Of a stretch of 64,000 nt of DNA, positions 55,106 through 64,000 are shown one piece after another; the stretch's first letter is position 1, and each line of letters starts with the position of its first letter. Origin of the DNA: Mycetohabitans sp. B8. Lineage in GTDB: Bacteria > Pseudomonadota > Gammaproteobacteria > Burkholderiales > Burkholderiaceae. The notes below the pieces were generated by a model. The model saw nothing but the letters and a program-made list of their open reading frames with translations, did no database searches and was not told where the DNA came from. Where the stretch lies: positions 186,001 to 250,000 of the forward strand of contig NZ_JAHLKR010000019.1 of NCBI RefSeq assembly GCF_021991875.1, given 5' to 3'. Both the position numbers and the translations under genes were made by a program.

Positions 55106-56488
55106 CTAGAACGGGAGTTTTGCGTCCGGCTTCTGCGCAATAATCACGCGCCTGAAGTCTTCCTGGATCCGCTTGAGCGCGGCATCATTGTCGGCCTCGA
55201 AGCGCATCACGACCACAGGCGTGGTATTAGATGAGCGTGCGAGCCCAAAGCCGTCCGGGTACTCCACGCGCAGGCCGTCGATCGTAATCACGTCGTCGGC
55301 GCCGTCGAACGTCGCATGCTTTTGCAGTTGGCCGATCAACTCGAAATTCTCGCCTTCGTTGAGCTTGAGCTGCAATTCGGGCGTCGAAATTGAGTTCGGC
55401 AAGCTGTTGAGCAACTGACTCGGGTCAGCCACGCGTGACAGAATTTCCAGCAGCCGTGCACCGGTATAGAGACCGTCGTCGAAACCATACCAGCGGTCCT
55501 TGAAAAACACATGTCCGCTCATCTCGCCGGCAAGCGGCGCGCCGGTTTCGCGCAGCTTTGCCTTCACTAGCGAGTGGCCGGTCTTCCACATTACCGGCTC
55601 GCCGCCCTGCTCGCGTACCCACTTGGCCAGGTTGCGCGTACACTTCACATCATAGATGATCTGCCCACCCGGGTTGCGCGACAGCACCTCTTGCGCGAAC
55701 AACATCAATTGCCGGTCTGGATAGATAATCTGGCCGTCCTTGGTCACGACGCCGAGCCGATCACCGTCGCCGTCGAACGCAAAGCCGATCTGCGCGTCGG
55801 TCTCCTTCAGCGCGCGAAGCACGTCCTGCAGGTTTTCAGGATGGGCCGGGTCCGGATGGTGGTTCGGGAAATTGCCGTCCACGTCGCAGAACAGCTCGAC
55901 CAGTTCGCATCCGAGCGCCTTGAACAGCCTCGGCGCAAGCGAGCCCGCCACGCCATTGCCTGCATCAACGATGATCTTCAGCGGCCGAGCCGGCTTGATG
56001 TCAGACACGATCCGCTCGACGTAGGCATCACGCACATCATGTTCGCTATAGTTGCCGGCGCCCGTTGCAAAATTGCCGTCGACGATGCGCTGATACAACG
56101 CTTGAATCTGCTCGCCGTAGATCGCGGCGCCGCGCAACACCATCTTAAAGCCATTGTAGTCCGGCGGATTATGACTGCCCGTGACGACGATGCACGAATC
56201 CACCGGCCGCCCCGCGAGCGGCACGCTGGCCGCGAAATAGCCGAGCGGCGTCGGCACCAAGCCGATATCGATCACGTCCACGCCCGCCGCGCGCAGGCCA
56301 TCGGCTAGCGCGGCAGACAACTGCGGACCCGACAGGCGCCCGTCGCGACCGATCACCACCGCATCGCCACCTTGCGCGCGCACTTCGCTGCCGAACGCGC
56401 GGCCGATCTGCCGCGCTACATCGGCATCGAGCGTCTTGCCAATGACGCCGCGAATGTCGTAAGCCTTGAAAATCGATTGAGAAATCAT
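55106..56488 (-). CDS. Phosphomannomutase/phosphoglucomutase (AlgC type)
   Basis: 460 residues of the alpha-D-phosphohexomutase family. Interconverts hexose 1- and 6-phosphates for GDP-mannose or UDP-glucose supply. FKAYDIRGVIGKTLDADV opens the fold, the phosphoserine is in VTGSHNPPDYNGFKMVL, metal binding is FAFDGDGDRLGVV, the sugar loop is GEMSGHVFFKDRWYG, and the phosphate loop is ARSSNTTPVVVMRFEA. It sits between waaC and the flippase gene, which fits LPS precursor supply. Confidence 0.92.
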   Translation of the reverse strand: MISQSIFKAYDIRGVIGKTLDADVARQIGRAFGSEVRAQGGDAVVIGRDGRLSGPQLSAALADGLRAAGVDVIDIGLVPTPLGYFAASVPLAGRPVDSCIVVTGSHNPPDYNGFKMVLRGAAIYGEQIQALYQRIVDGNFATGAGNYSEHDVRDAYVERIVSDIKPARPLKIIVDAGNGVAGSLAPRLFKALGCELVELFCDVDGNFPNHHPDPAHPENLQDVLRALKETDAQIGFAFDGDGDRLGVVTKDGQIIYPDRQLMLFAQEVLSRNPGGQIIYDVKCTRNLAKWVREQGGEPVMWKTGHSLVKAKLRETGAPLAGEMSGHVFFKDRWYGFDDGLYTGARLLEILSRVADPSQLLNSLPNSISTPELQLKLNEGENFELIGQLQKHATFDGADDVITIDGLRVEYPDGFGLARSSNTTPVVVMRFEADNDAALKRIQEDFRRVIIAQKPDAKLPF

Positions 56489-56722
56489 GAGTGAGTGCCT
56501 GTTGGAAACGAAAATTCGAGGGGCCGCCAGAGCGTCGCGCAACGAAACTACGCAGTCTGTTCGCAGTGCCGCTCACGGGCCGCCGGTTCGGGACCCAATC
56601 CAATCTATAATTGCAGCTTACTCAGACCCCTTTGTCTGGCCATTTTAACGTGATTAAAGGCCACGATCGCCCAATGGCGGTCCGCACCACGTCAGGACGC
56701 GTACTTTCCGCCCCGCCGGCGC

Positions 56723-57979
56723 ATGCTAAACCGAATCAAGAACAATCCGGATGTCGCCCGCGCGCTCGCCAACCTCGGTTGGCTCGGCCTAGAGCGGCTC
56801 ACGCAAATCGGAGTCGCGATTCTGATTAGCGGCCTGCTCGCCCGCTATTTCGGCGCGGAGTTGTTCGGCAAGTGGCAGTACGCCAACACGCTGCTACTCG
56901 TACTGGCACCGCTGACCTGGGTGTGCGGCGCCGAAATCCTGGTCCCCACGATCGTGCACAGCGGCAAGCAGCGGCTGGGCACGATCCTCGGCAGTGCGTT
57001 CGCGCTGCGCTTTGCGGTATCGGCACTCGCGCTCGCGCTGACGTGGGCCGGCATCGCCGCCGGGCTGACCGAGCCGACCGTCGGCGCAATACTGGCCGCG
57101 TTGGCCGTGACAATGCTGCTGCGCGAGCCACTGGTCGGCGTGGTCAATTCGTGGCTGCAAAGCATCACCTATGCCAAGCCACAGTTGATCACGAGCATGG
57201 TCACCGCGCTCGCTAAAGCCGGCGGCGTCTGGCTGCTAGTGCACGTCGCCGCGTCGGCGGCTGGCTTCGCATGGCTGTGGGCGGCGGAGGCAGCGATCGT
57301 CGCCGCCGTACTGCTCATCTATTATCGCGCGCGCCACGGCCGCTTGGACTGGCGTGTGGAACGCGCGCTGCTGCGCACATTCGGCAGCGCCGGGACGGTC
57401 TTTTGGCTCGGACTTGCCTGCATGTACCTGTTCCTGAAGCTGGACCGGCTGGTGCTGGAGCGCTACGTGTCATTTGCCGAACTGGGCCGCTATGCAGCCG
57501 CACAGCAATTGAATGAGAACTGGATCGCGCTCGCGCTGATGCTTGCGCAAACGCTCGCGCCAGCATTCGTTTATCGCGTCGCCGACGTAACGCAGCTACG
57601 ACGCAATATGGGGCGGCTGCTGTGGATGACAGCGGCGCTGATGAGCGCCGGCGCGCTGCTGCTGGATCTAGCGGCGGGCCTGGTCGTGCGGACCGTGTTC
57701 GGCCCCGGTTTCGACAGCGCTGTGCAAATCCTGCGCGTGGCAGTCTGGCTGTCTGTGCCGGCCGGCGTCGAAGCGATCGGCAATCTAGTCGTGCTCAAAT
57801 ACCAGGCCAAATTCGTCTTGCTGGCCAAATGGGTGCTGGCATTGGCCGTCGCGCTCGCGCTGGACTTCGTACTGATCCCGGCATTCGGTGCACGCGGCGC
57901 GCTAGGCGGACTGGCCGCGGGCTACATCACGGCGGCCGCGGTAAACTTTTACTATATCCGGCTCAAGCTCAAGCCATGA
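56723..57979 (+). CDS. Wzx-type polysaccharide flippase
   Basis: 418 residues, about 12 to 14 hydrophobic helices. ANLGWLGLERLTQIGVAILI followed by ARYFGAELFGKWQYANTLLL is the typical start of oligosaccharide-lipid flippases (MOP superfamily). It would move undecaprenyl-linked glycan units to the periplasm. Its stop overlaps the next glycosyltransferase start by 4 nt. The start is the ATG at 56723. Confidence 0.88.
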   Translation: MLNRIKNNPDVARALANLGWLGLERLTQIGVAILISGLLARYFGAELFGKWQYANTLLLVLAPLTWVCGAEILVPTIVHSGKQRLGTILGSAFALRFAVSALALALTWAGIAAGLTEPTVGAILAALAVTMLLREPLVGVVNSWLQSITYAKPQLITSMVTALAKAGGVWLLVHVAASAAGFAWLWAAEAAIVAAVLLIYYRARHGRLDWRVERALLRTFGSAGTVFWLGLACMYLFLKLDRLVLERYVSFAELGRYAAAQQLNENWIALALMLAQTLAPAFVYRVADVTQLRRNMGRLLWMTAALMSAGALLLDLAAGLVVRTVFGPGFDSAVQILRVAVWLSVPAGVEAIGNLVVLKYQAKFVLLAKWVLALAVALALDFVLIPAFGARGALGGLAAGYITAAAVNFYYIRLKLKP

Positions 57980-58800
57980 ACGAGGTTAATCACGACGCGC
58001 TTGCGGGCGTGAGCGTGCTGATTCCCGCCTACAATTGCCAGCTCGACCTGGAGCGCACGCTTTGCTCGTTTCAAGAGCCAGCGCCGGTGCACGTGCTGAT
58101 CGTCGACGACGGCAGCACGCCGCCGATCAGTGTGCCCGCTATCGATGGCTTGTCGGTCGAAGTCCTGCGCCTGGCGCGCAATGGCGGGATCGAACGGGCG
58201 CTGGCCGCCGGCATCGATGCGCTGGCGGCACGCGCGGTGCGCTACGCGGCCCGTATCGACGCCGGCGATCTTGCCTGTGCGCGCCGGCTTGCGAAGCAAG
58301 CCGCCTATCTGGACGCGCATCCGCGCGTGGCCGCGGTCGGCATGTGGGCGCAGGCCACCACGCGCAACGGTGCGCCGCTGTTCACATTGGCCCCGCCGAG
58401 CGAGCCGACCGACATACGGCGGCGGCGCTTTGCGCGCACCGCGTTGATCCACCCGGCAGTCATGCTGCGCGTGGACGCGGTCCGGCAGGCCGGCAACTAT
58501 CGCACGGCGTACCGCGCAGCCGAGGACCTGGACCTGTTCCTGCGGCTGATGCGCACGCACGAGTGCGCGAACCTGCCCGAGGTCGGGTTGGTTTACGAAC
58601 TGAACGAAGGCGGTATCAGTGCTACAAAGCGGCGCACGCAGATCATCTCGACGCTGAGACTGCAGCTTATCTACTTCGAGGCGGCCAATCCCTACTGGTG
58701 GCTCGGCCTGGGCAAGAACCTGCTGCATTGCGTGACACCGTACCCAGTATTGCAATCCATCAAGCGCGTACTGTTCCGTGCGCGCGCGCGTCAAATATGA
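57976..58800 (+). CDS. Family 2 glycosyltransferase
   Basis: 274 residues, GT-A fold: VSVLIPAYNCQLDLERTL, VLIVDDGSTPP, RLARNGGIERALAAGI and YAARIDAGDLACARRL, with an unusual DAGD in place of DGDD at the metal site, then the YRAAEDLDLFLRLM acceptor region. Translationally coupled to the flippase gene upstream, and galE follows 8 nt later. A galactose-adding role is possible from context (inference). Confidence 0.87.
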   Translation: MNEVNHDALAGVSVLIPAYNCQLDLERTLCSFQEPAPVHVLIVDDGSTPPISVPAIDGLSVEVLRLARNGGIERALAAGIDALAARAVRYAARIDAGDLACARRLAKQAAYLDAHPRVAAVGMWAQATTRNGAPLFTLAPPSEPTDIRRRRFARTALIHPAVMLRVDAVRQAGNYRTAYRAAEDLDLFLRLMRTHECANLPEVGLVYELNEGGISATKRRTQIISTLRLQLIYFEAANPYWWLGLGKNLLHCVTPYPVLQSIKRVLFRARARQI

Positions 58801-58808
58801 GGACAACG

Positions 58809-59831
58809 ATGACGAATCAAGGCACGATCCTGGTCACTGGTGGTGCGGGCTTCATCGGCTCGCATACCTGCGTCGAGTTGCTCAACGCAGGCTACGACGT
58901 CGTGGTAGTCGACAACCTGGTCAACAGCAAGGTCGACGCGGTACACCGCGTCGAGCAGATCACCGGCAAAACGGTTCAGTTCCACCAGGCTGACTCGCGC
59001 GATGACCGCGCGCTTGGACAAGTGTTCAAACATCGCCCGATCCGCGCGGCGATTCACTTTGCCGCGCTCAAGGCGGTCGGTGAATCGGTGCAAAAGCCAC
59101 TGGAGTACTATGCGAACAACTTGGACAGCCTGCTAGCGCTGCTGCGCGTGATGAATGAGCATGATGTGAAGCACATCGTGTTTAGTTCGTCAGCCACCGT
59201 GTACGGCGTGCCACAAAGCGTGCCGATCGACGAGTCCTTCCCGTTGTCCGCGACTAATCCCTATGGCCAGACGAAGCTAATGGCCGAGCAGATTCTGCGC
59301 GACCTGGCACACGCCGATGCCAGTTGGAAGGTCGCCACGCTGCGCTATTTCAATCCGGTCGGCGCCCACGAGAGCGGGCTGATCGGCGAGGACCCGAACG
59401 GCATCCCGAACAATCTGATGCCGTTCGTCGCGCAGGTGGCCGTCGGCAAGCTGCCGCACCTGCGAGTCTTCGGTGCAGACTACGACACGCCGGACGGCAC
59501 TGGCGTGCGCGACTACATTCATGTCGTCGACCTCGCGCGCGGACACCTTGCCGCACTCGATACGCTGTTCGACCAAGGCCGCAGTTTTACCGTGAACTTG
59601 GGCACCGGCAAAGGTTATAGCGTGCTGGATGTGGTGCGCGCCTTCGAGCGGGCCAGCGGTCGCGAGGTCCCGTACGAGATCGTCGCACGCCGCCCCGGCG
59701 ACGTTGCGGCCTGCTATGCGGATCCAGCGGCGGCCGAGCGGGTCATCGGCTGGCGCGCCGAGCACGGCATCAAAAGGATGTGCGCGGATCATTGGCGCTG
59801 GCAAGCGAACAACCCGAATGGCTACGCCTAA
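58809..59831 (+). CDS. galE: UDP-glucose 4-epimerase
   Basis: 340 residues, extended short-chain dehydrogenase fold. NAD site ILVTGGAGFIGSHTCVELL, AIHFAALKAVGESV, catalytic serine region VFSSSATVYG, YGQTK with the catalytic Tyr and Lys, and LRYFNPVGAHESGLIGEDP. Supplies UDP-galactose (and possibly UDP-GalNAc) for glycan synthesis. It lies in the flippase-GT2-galE-wecA run. Confidence 0.95.
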   Translation: MTNQGTILVTGGAGFIGSHTCVELLNAGYDVVVVDNLVNSKVDAVHRVEQITGKTVQFHQADSRDDRALGQVFKHRPIRAAIHFAALKAVGESVQKPLEYYANNLDSLLALLRVMNEHDVKHIVFSSSATVYGVPQSVPIDESFPLSATNPYGQTKLMAEQILRDLAHADASWKVATLRYFNPVGAHESGLIGEDPNGIPNNLMPFVAQVAVGKLPHLRVFGADYDTPDGTGVRDYIHVVDLARGHLAALDTLFDQGRSFTVNLGTGKGYSVLDVVRAFERASGREVPYEIVARRPGDVAACYADPAAAERVIGWRAEHGIKRMCADHWRWQANNPNGYA

Positions 59832-59855
59832 GCGCTGCGAGGAGACGCGGCATCT

Positions 59856-60956
59856 ATGCTTAGCTTCGCTATTGCCTTCTTGATTTCGCTGCTGGTCACG
59901 CTCGTCATCGTCCATTACGCGAACACGCACCAGCGCCTGTCAACCGATACCGATCTGCGGGGCGTGCAGAAATTCCATGTCCGGCCCGTGCCGCGCATCG
60001 GCGGCGTCGGTATCCTGCTCGGGCTGGCGGGCGGCGCCGTGCAGTTGCGCGGCGCGTATCCGTTGGTGGCTGATAGCATTCTGCTGCTGGCCGCCTGCGG
60101 CCTGCCGGCGTTTGCCTCCGGGCTGATCGAGGACCTGACCAAGCGCGTGAGTCCCTTGGCACGGCTCGTCGCGACGATGGTCGCCGCGGCGCTAGCGTAT
60201 TGGCTGCTTGACGCAGCCATTACCCGTATCAGCGTGCCGTGGCTGGATTTTGCACTCGCATATCCGTGGGTATCCGCGGTGATCTCAGTACTCGCGGTCG
60301 CCGGGCTGGCCAATGCGATCAATATCATCGACGGCTTCAACGGGCTCGCCTCGATGGTCGGCTTCATGATGTTCGCCTCGCTTGCGTATGTCGCATTCCA
60401 AGTCCACGACCCGATCGTGCTGTCCGGCTCACTGGTCATGATGGGGGCGATCATTGGCTTCTTTCTGTGGAACTTTCCAGCCGGACTGATCTTTCTGGGC
60501 GACGGCGGCGCGTATTTCATCGGCTTCATGCTGGCGGAGTTGGCCATCCTACTCGTGATGCGCAATCGCGACGTTTCCGCTTGGTATCCGCTGCTGCTGT
60601 TCATGTATCCGATCTTCGAGGTCTGCTTCTCGATCTACCGTAAGCGGTTCGTGCGCGGCATATCGCCCGGCATGCCGGACGGCGTGCATCTGCACATGCT
60701 CGTCTACAAGCGGCTGATGCGCTGGATGGTCGGCGCGCGCACCGCACGGGAGTTGACCCGGCGCAACTCGCTGACCTCGCCTTATCTGTGGCTGCTCTGC
60801 TTGATCGCTGTGATCCCGGCAACGTTGTTCTGGCGGCACACCGTCCACCTGTTCTGTTTTGTCGTGCTATTCGTGGCAACCTATGTGTGGCTGTACGTGA
60901 GCATCGTGCGCTTTAAGGCCCCCCGCTGGCTCGTGTTTCGCAAGCGCCCACACTGA
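59856..60956 (+). CDS. WecA/MraY-like polyprenyl-phosphate sugar-1-phosphate transferase
   Basis: 366 residues, about 11 helices. Starts O-antigen or similar glycan on undecaprenyl phosphate. KFHVRPVPRIGGVGILLG, ANAINIIDGFNGLASMVGF (acidic loop), FLGDGGAYFIGF and the cytoplasmic DGVHLHMLVYKRLMRWMVG (HxH) are the catalytic loops of this superfamily. WbpL- or WecA-like; the sugar (GlcNAc, QuiNAc or FucNAc) cannot be told. It follows galE by 24 nt. Confidence 0.9.
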   Translation: MLSFAIAFLISLLVTLVIVHYANTHQRLSTDTDLRGVQKFHVRPVPRIGGVGILLGLAGGAVQLRGAYPLVADSILLLAACGLPAFASGLIEDLTKRVSPLARLVATMVAAALAYWLLDAAITRISVPWLDFALAYPWVSAVISVLAVAGLANAINIIDGFNGLASMVGFMMFASLAYVAFQVHDPIVLSGSLVMMGAIIGFFLWNFPAGLIFLGDGGAYFIGFMLAELAILLVMRNRDVSAWYPLLLFMYPIFEVCFSIYRKRFVRGISPGMPDGVHLHMLVYKRLMRWMVGARTARELTRRNSLTSPYLWLLCLIAVIPATLFWRHTVHLFCFVVLFVATYVWLYVSIVRFKAPRWLVFRKRPH

Positions 60957-61516
60957 TTCGTTGCGGAGTGCTACTGAAAATACGGACAGTTTCCCGATGA
61001 CGCGGCGGCACGCTGGCTGGTTTGATGCATTGAATCACCAAATGCAAGCATTCACCGTCCCGCCCCGCTGCCGCCGACGTCTGCTGTGCTATTCATGACC
61101 AGCAGCAGTGACGAGAAGGACATCGTATTGATGCTCAATACCCGTGCGGATGACTGCATCATGAGGCACGCCAGAAACCGCGGCGCGGCCTGCTGCGCCG
61201 CGGTTTAGCACGCGACGCATACTGCTGCTCTTCAGCCCTACTCAAGCCGTTCTATCGTTAGGAACCCCTGCCAGGCACCGGTACGCTTGACGAGATGGCC
61301 GGGGGATCGTCTTGCTGCCGCAGCCGTACTTGCAGCCTGATAATTATTAAATCTATTTGCGGGATGTTGTACTAAGATAAGTTAATGCCGCCGATCGTCG
61401 CGTCGCGTGGGCAGCAGTTATAATGGAAGCTCTTGCGTTCAAAGTGCCTGGCATACTCAGCATCCAGAATGCCCCCGCCCGGGGGCATTGAAGAGCAAAC
61501 CATAGCAACTGTATTA
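60957..61516. other. 560-nt gap before the O-antigen ligase gene
   Basis: No gene is supported. A strong 12-bp hairpin lies at 61175-61206. The ligase frame stays open upstream to 61433 without family sequence. 61330-61400 is AT-rich and likely holds the ligase promoter. Confidence 0.4.
61175..61206. terminator. 12-bp GC-rich hairpin
   Basis: AAACCGCGGCGC at 61175-61186 pairs perfectly with 61195-61206, loop 8 nt. The flanking A and T triplets form the base of the stem. It is about 220 nt past the WecA-like gene and may end that transcript. Confidence 0.5.
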
Positions 61517-62767
61517 ATGCAGCGGAACCGATTCCTCACCTTAATCGCCACTGCGGCGATCATTCTTTCGCCAACGTTGATGTTGTCGATGAAAGGAGGC
61601 ACAGGTTATTGTTTCTTTGTCGTTTTTGCTCTGTCCCTGGTACATCTGGCTTCGTCGAACAATCGGCGCCACGCGGCCGAACTGCTAAGTACGTATCGGC
61701 TCTACATTGCCGGCATGACCGCATTGCCACTCGTCATTGCATTCCAGGTCCTGGTATTGCACGAAGGCCGACTTGCGGCGCTGGATCCGATGCTACGGCT
61801 AGTGCTCGTCATCCCCAGCTTCCTATTTCTTGCTTCAATGCCATCTCGCTGGCTGCGCCGGATTGAATGGGGTTTCGTGGCCGGGGCACTGCTTACCGGC
61901 GTCTGGGCGCTATACGTGTTGGCCAATCCCGGTGCATATGAACCGGGCCGCCTCGGCAACCCGTTCACTAACCCCATTCCGTTTGGCGACACGGCGCTGC
62001 TACTCGGCTTTCTCGCACTCGCGTCCATCGAGCGGGGCAAGCGCGTAGGCAGTGCGGAGTTGGCGATCAAGGTACTGGCGCTACTCGCCGGATGTCTGGC
62101 GTCCTATCTTTCCGGTTCGCGAGGTGGATGGATCGCACTGCCTTGGCTCATCTGGATGACGGTCAGCGGCCGCCACTGGATCTCCTCTACGCGCTCGCGC
62201 ATCGCACTGGGCGCCCTGTTGCTCGGCTGCCTTGCAGTTGCCAGTACGACGTCGATGGTGCGAGAACGCTTCGACGCAATCGGCACCGACCTGCGCAAGT
62301 TCGAGCAAGGAGAAGTCAGAACTTCGACCGGACAACGGCTTGAACTGTGGCGAGCCTCGCTTCAGTTATTTGTCGAGCATCCGCTGTTCGGCGTCGGCAA
62401 GGGGCAACTGGAACCAGCATTGATCACGCTGGCTGATCGCGGCGAGACGCCGCGTTTCATCGCGAACCAGCATGCCCATAACGAGTTTTTTTCAATGCTT
62501 GCGGAAGTGGGCGCGGCTGGCATGATTTTGCTGCTGCTGCTCTACGTCGGAACATTCCAATCATTCTGGCGCGAACGCAAGCACAATGATGCGACCATTT
62601 CCACCGCGGCTTATCTCGGGCTTACGCTAATCGGCAGCACAATCATTTTCGGGCTGACAATTGACGTGCTGCCAATCGTGATGAATGCGGCGTTTTTCGC
62701 GCTGACCTCAGCCACGCTGCTCGCGACGATTGCGAGCCGCAAGAGAGAGCTGGCCGGCACACTGTAG
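61517..62767 (+). CDS. O-antigen ligase / polymerase-like membrane protein (WaaL/Wzy_C family)
   Basis: 416 residues, about 11 or 12 helices. GSRGGWIALPWLIWMTV, the large periplasmic loop with RFIANQHAHNEFFSMLAEVG (the histidine essential in WaaL proteins) and EHPLFGVGKGQLEPAL define the family. WaaL joins O-antigen to lipid A-core; Wzy polymerases look alike, so ligase is the better but not certain call. The ATG at 61517 lacks a good binding site; ATG 61469 is possible. It lies at the end of the core/O-antigen region. Confidence 0.82.
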   Translation: MQRNRFLTLIATAAIILSPTLMLSMKGGTGYCFFVVFALSLVHLASSNNRRHAAELLSTYRLYIAGMTALPLVIAFQVLVLHEGRLAALDPMLRLVLVIPSFLFLASMPSRWLRRIEWGFVAGALLTGVWALYVLANPGAYEPGRLGNPFTNPIPFGDTALLLGFLALASIERGKRVGSAELAIKVLALLAGCLASYLSGSRGGWIALPWLIWMTVSGRHWISSTRSRIALGALLLGCLAVASTTSMVRERFDAIGTDLRKFEQGEVRTSTGQRLELWRASLQLFVEHPLFGVGKGQLEPALITLADRGETPRFIANQHAHNEFFSMLAEVGAAGMILLLLLYVGTFQSFWRERKHNDATISTAAYLGLTLIGSTIIFGLTIDVLPIVMNAAFFALTSATLLATIASRKRELAGTL

Positions 62768-62937
62768 TGGAAGCACGCGGTTAATACCGCAACCTTAACT
62801 ATTTCTATTATTATGGTGCATGCTTGGGAATCGCCAGTGCGTCCAAACTATCGATCGCTGGCAACACGACAACAAATGCTTCTCGGCCAAATCTCCCCTT
62901 TCCTATGGGGACGCTGGTGCCGGACACCAGCCGCATC

Positions 62938-63996
62938 TCATTTCTTTCCATCTCCCTCTCGCCATCGCACCGCCAAGCGCTTGATTGCAAAAAAAGGGGA
63001 ATAGATGGCTGGGCACACAGCATATAAGAACATCCGGACACGAAAGCCAATCTTTACTCTACTCGAACTGACAAGCAACAACACTTTGCGCACGAGCGTT
63101 GGCGTCTCAAACACTGCATTCGTGTAATTCTCCCGAGCTAGCTTGCTCAGCAACACTACACGCATCCGTTCACCCACCCCAGCCGTATCAGCATCTTTGA
63201 GTAACTGTGTGACTTCTGCTATCGCAAAGCGATTAGTCAATCGAATCCGCTCAACAAATTCCTCGACCCTTGCCCAGCGGCGTTTGCGCGACAGCCCTCC
63301 ACGCCGGTACATCACAAGCGGTTCACGCAAACTGCGCGCACCACCTGACATGATCGCACGGAACGTCATGATCTGATCTTCAGCCATTGCACCCGGCATC
63401 ATATCGCCAAAGCGGTCGAACAATCTGCGTGACCATGCGTGGGCCGCGCCGACGACATATGGACGATGCCTCGCCCAGTCATCAAAGGAACGATAGGTAC
63501 TTAGGTCAGTTGGACTCAATCGACCGTGAGCATCGCCCGCGTTGTCAAAATCGACTAAATCCGACGCAATCAGGTCAGGGCGACGGCCCTGCGACAACCA
63601 GTAGTCGCACAACACCTCACAACGGTTTGGCAGCGACACGTCGTCACCGGCAGCGACAACAAGCAGTTCACCCGAGCTCATGCGGGCAAGCCTTGACAAG
63701 TGCGCGCTGATGCCCTCATTGCGTTCGTTGCGGTTCAAAATGATCCGGTGCGGTCCACAGTAACCTTTCACCGCGCGGCGAATCTCTTCGAACGTATCGT
63801 CACTCGAACAGTCATCGGAGATCAGAATCTCGAGCGGAGAATAGGTCTGCTGAAGCGCGCCGCGAACGGCATCAGCCACTACGGCGGCTTGGTTGAACGC
63901 AATGAGAAGAACTGAAATCAGTGGCCGAGTGGCGTCATTCATTGGCTCTGCACCGACCGCAGCGATCGTTTCGGGTATCTCATTGGAACTGGTCAT
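62938..63996 (-). CDS. Family 2 glycosyltransferase
   Basis: 352 residues, possibly starting at ATG 63996 (4 nt from the window edge) or at ATG 63942, which directly precedes the domain. ISVLLIAFNQAAVVADAVRG, ILISDDCSSDDTFEEIRRA, ISAHLSRLARMSSGEL and VAAGDDVSLPNRCE are the GT-A core; the acceptor region has GAMAEDQIMTFRAIM. The C-terminus is basic with a hydrophobic stretch, suggesting membrane contact. It converges with the ligase gene, at the edge of the glycan cluster. Confidence 0.87.
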   Translation of the reverse strand: MTSSNEIPETIAAVGAEPMNDATRPLISVLLIAFNQAAVVADAVRGALQQTYSPLEILISDDCSSDDTFEEIRRAVKGYCGPHRIILNRNERNEGISAHLSRLARMSSGELLVVAAGDDVSLPNRCEVLCDYWLSQGRRPDLIASDLVDFDNAGDAHGRLSPTDLSTYRSFDDWARHRPYVVGAAHAWSRRLFDRFGDMMPGAMAEDQIMTFRAIMSGGARSLREPLVMYRRGGLSRKRRWARVEEFVERIRLTNRFAIAEVTQLLKDADTAGVGERMRVVLLSKLARENYTNAVFETPTLVRKVLLLVSSSRVKIGFRVRMFLYAVCPAIYSPFFAIKRLAVRWREGDGKK

Positions 63997-64000
63997 AAGG

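Noticed and set aside
1-64000. CRISPR arrays, insertion sequences or prophage genes
   Set aside because: No regularly spaced repeats, transposase, integrase or phage structural genes could be recognised on either strand.

Overview
The window looks like part of the main chromosome of a betaproteobacterium of the Burkholderia group. The protein set points there: a glucokinase-HexR fusion, a Kdo hydroxylase beside waaA, ribD-ribE-ribBX-ribH-nusB, and GC-rich codon use. Several decayed genes and type III effector-like proteins sit among the housekeeping genes. Together these would fit a host-associated, genome-reducing lineage such as the fungal endosymbionts of the genus Mycetohabitans; that genus assignment is inference.

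Layout. 1-4.6 kb: tRNA-Arg(CCT), a GT2 glycosyltransferase, and a fused GT2-GT4 glycosyltransferase. 4.7-11 kb: small stress and envelope proteins (PEBP, DUF1488, glycine-zipper, DUF2383, BON, YihY), otsA, and an MFS remnant. 11.1-14 kb: two divergent sigma-54 activators. 14.4-17.6 kb: an ABC importer (ATPase plus double permease) with no binding protein in view. 18-20.2 kb: an OmpR-type two-component system. 20.5-22.8 kb: hisQMP, also without a binding protein. 23.2-28.5 kb: the Entner-Doudoroff entry operon zwf-pgl-glk/hexR with a HexR-like palindrome, facing two broken glucose ABC permease genes. 28.5-30.4 kb: a MarR regulator and a Bcr/CflA efflux pump. 30.5-37.3 kb: hemL, the riboflavin genes, nusB and an aminotransferase. 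37.3-43.6 kb: a lytic transglycosylase, ubiD, a DUF2520 protein and YggT. 43.8-44.8 kb: a candidate type III effector behind an exact hrpII-box match. 44.9-49.8 kb: tRNA-Gly(CCC), trmB, uppP, DUF1439, a YkgJ-type protein, pcm and a rhodanese. 49.9-51.7 kb: an AT-richer island with a second effector-like gene and a fragment running into the 3' end of waaA. 51.6-64 kb: LPS genes (waaA, Kdo hydroxylase, waaC, phosphohexomutase, flippase, GT2, galE, WecA-like transferase, O-antigen ligase-like protein, GT2).

How it works together. The right part builds the Kdo/heptose inner core and exports and ligates O-antigen or similar glycan. The central sugar operon turns glucose into 6-phosphogluconate, but its cognate ABC importer is dead, so sugar must arrive by another route. 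The riboflavin set covers the pathway after GTP cyclohydrolase II: the cyclohydrolase-like half of the RibB fusion lacks its zinc cysteines. The most notable content is the pair of effector-like genes dropped between conserved core genes. One carries a Cys/His/Asp arrangement like that of papain-type proteases or transglutaminases, and an upstream TTCG-N16-TTCG box, the target of HrpB-type activators.
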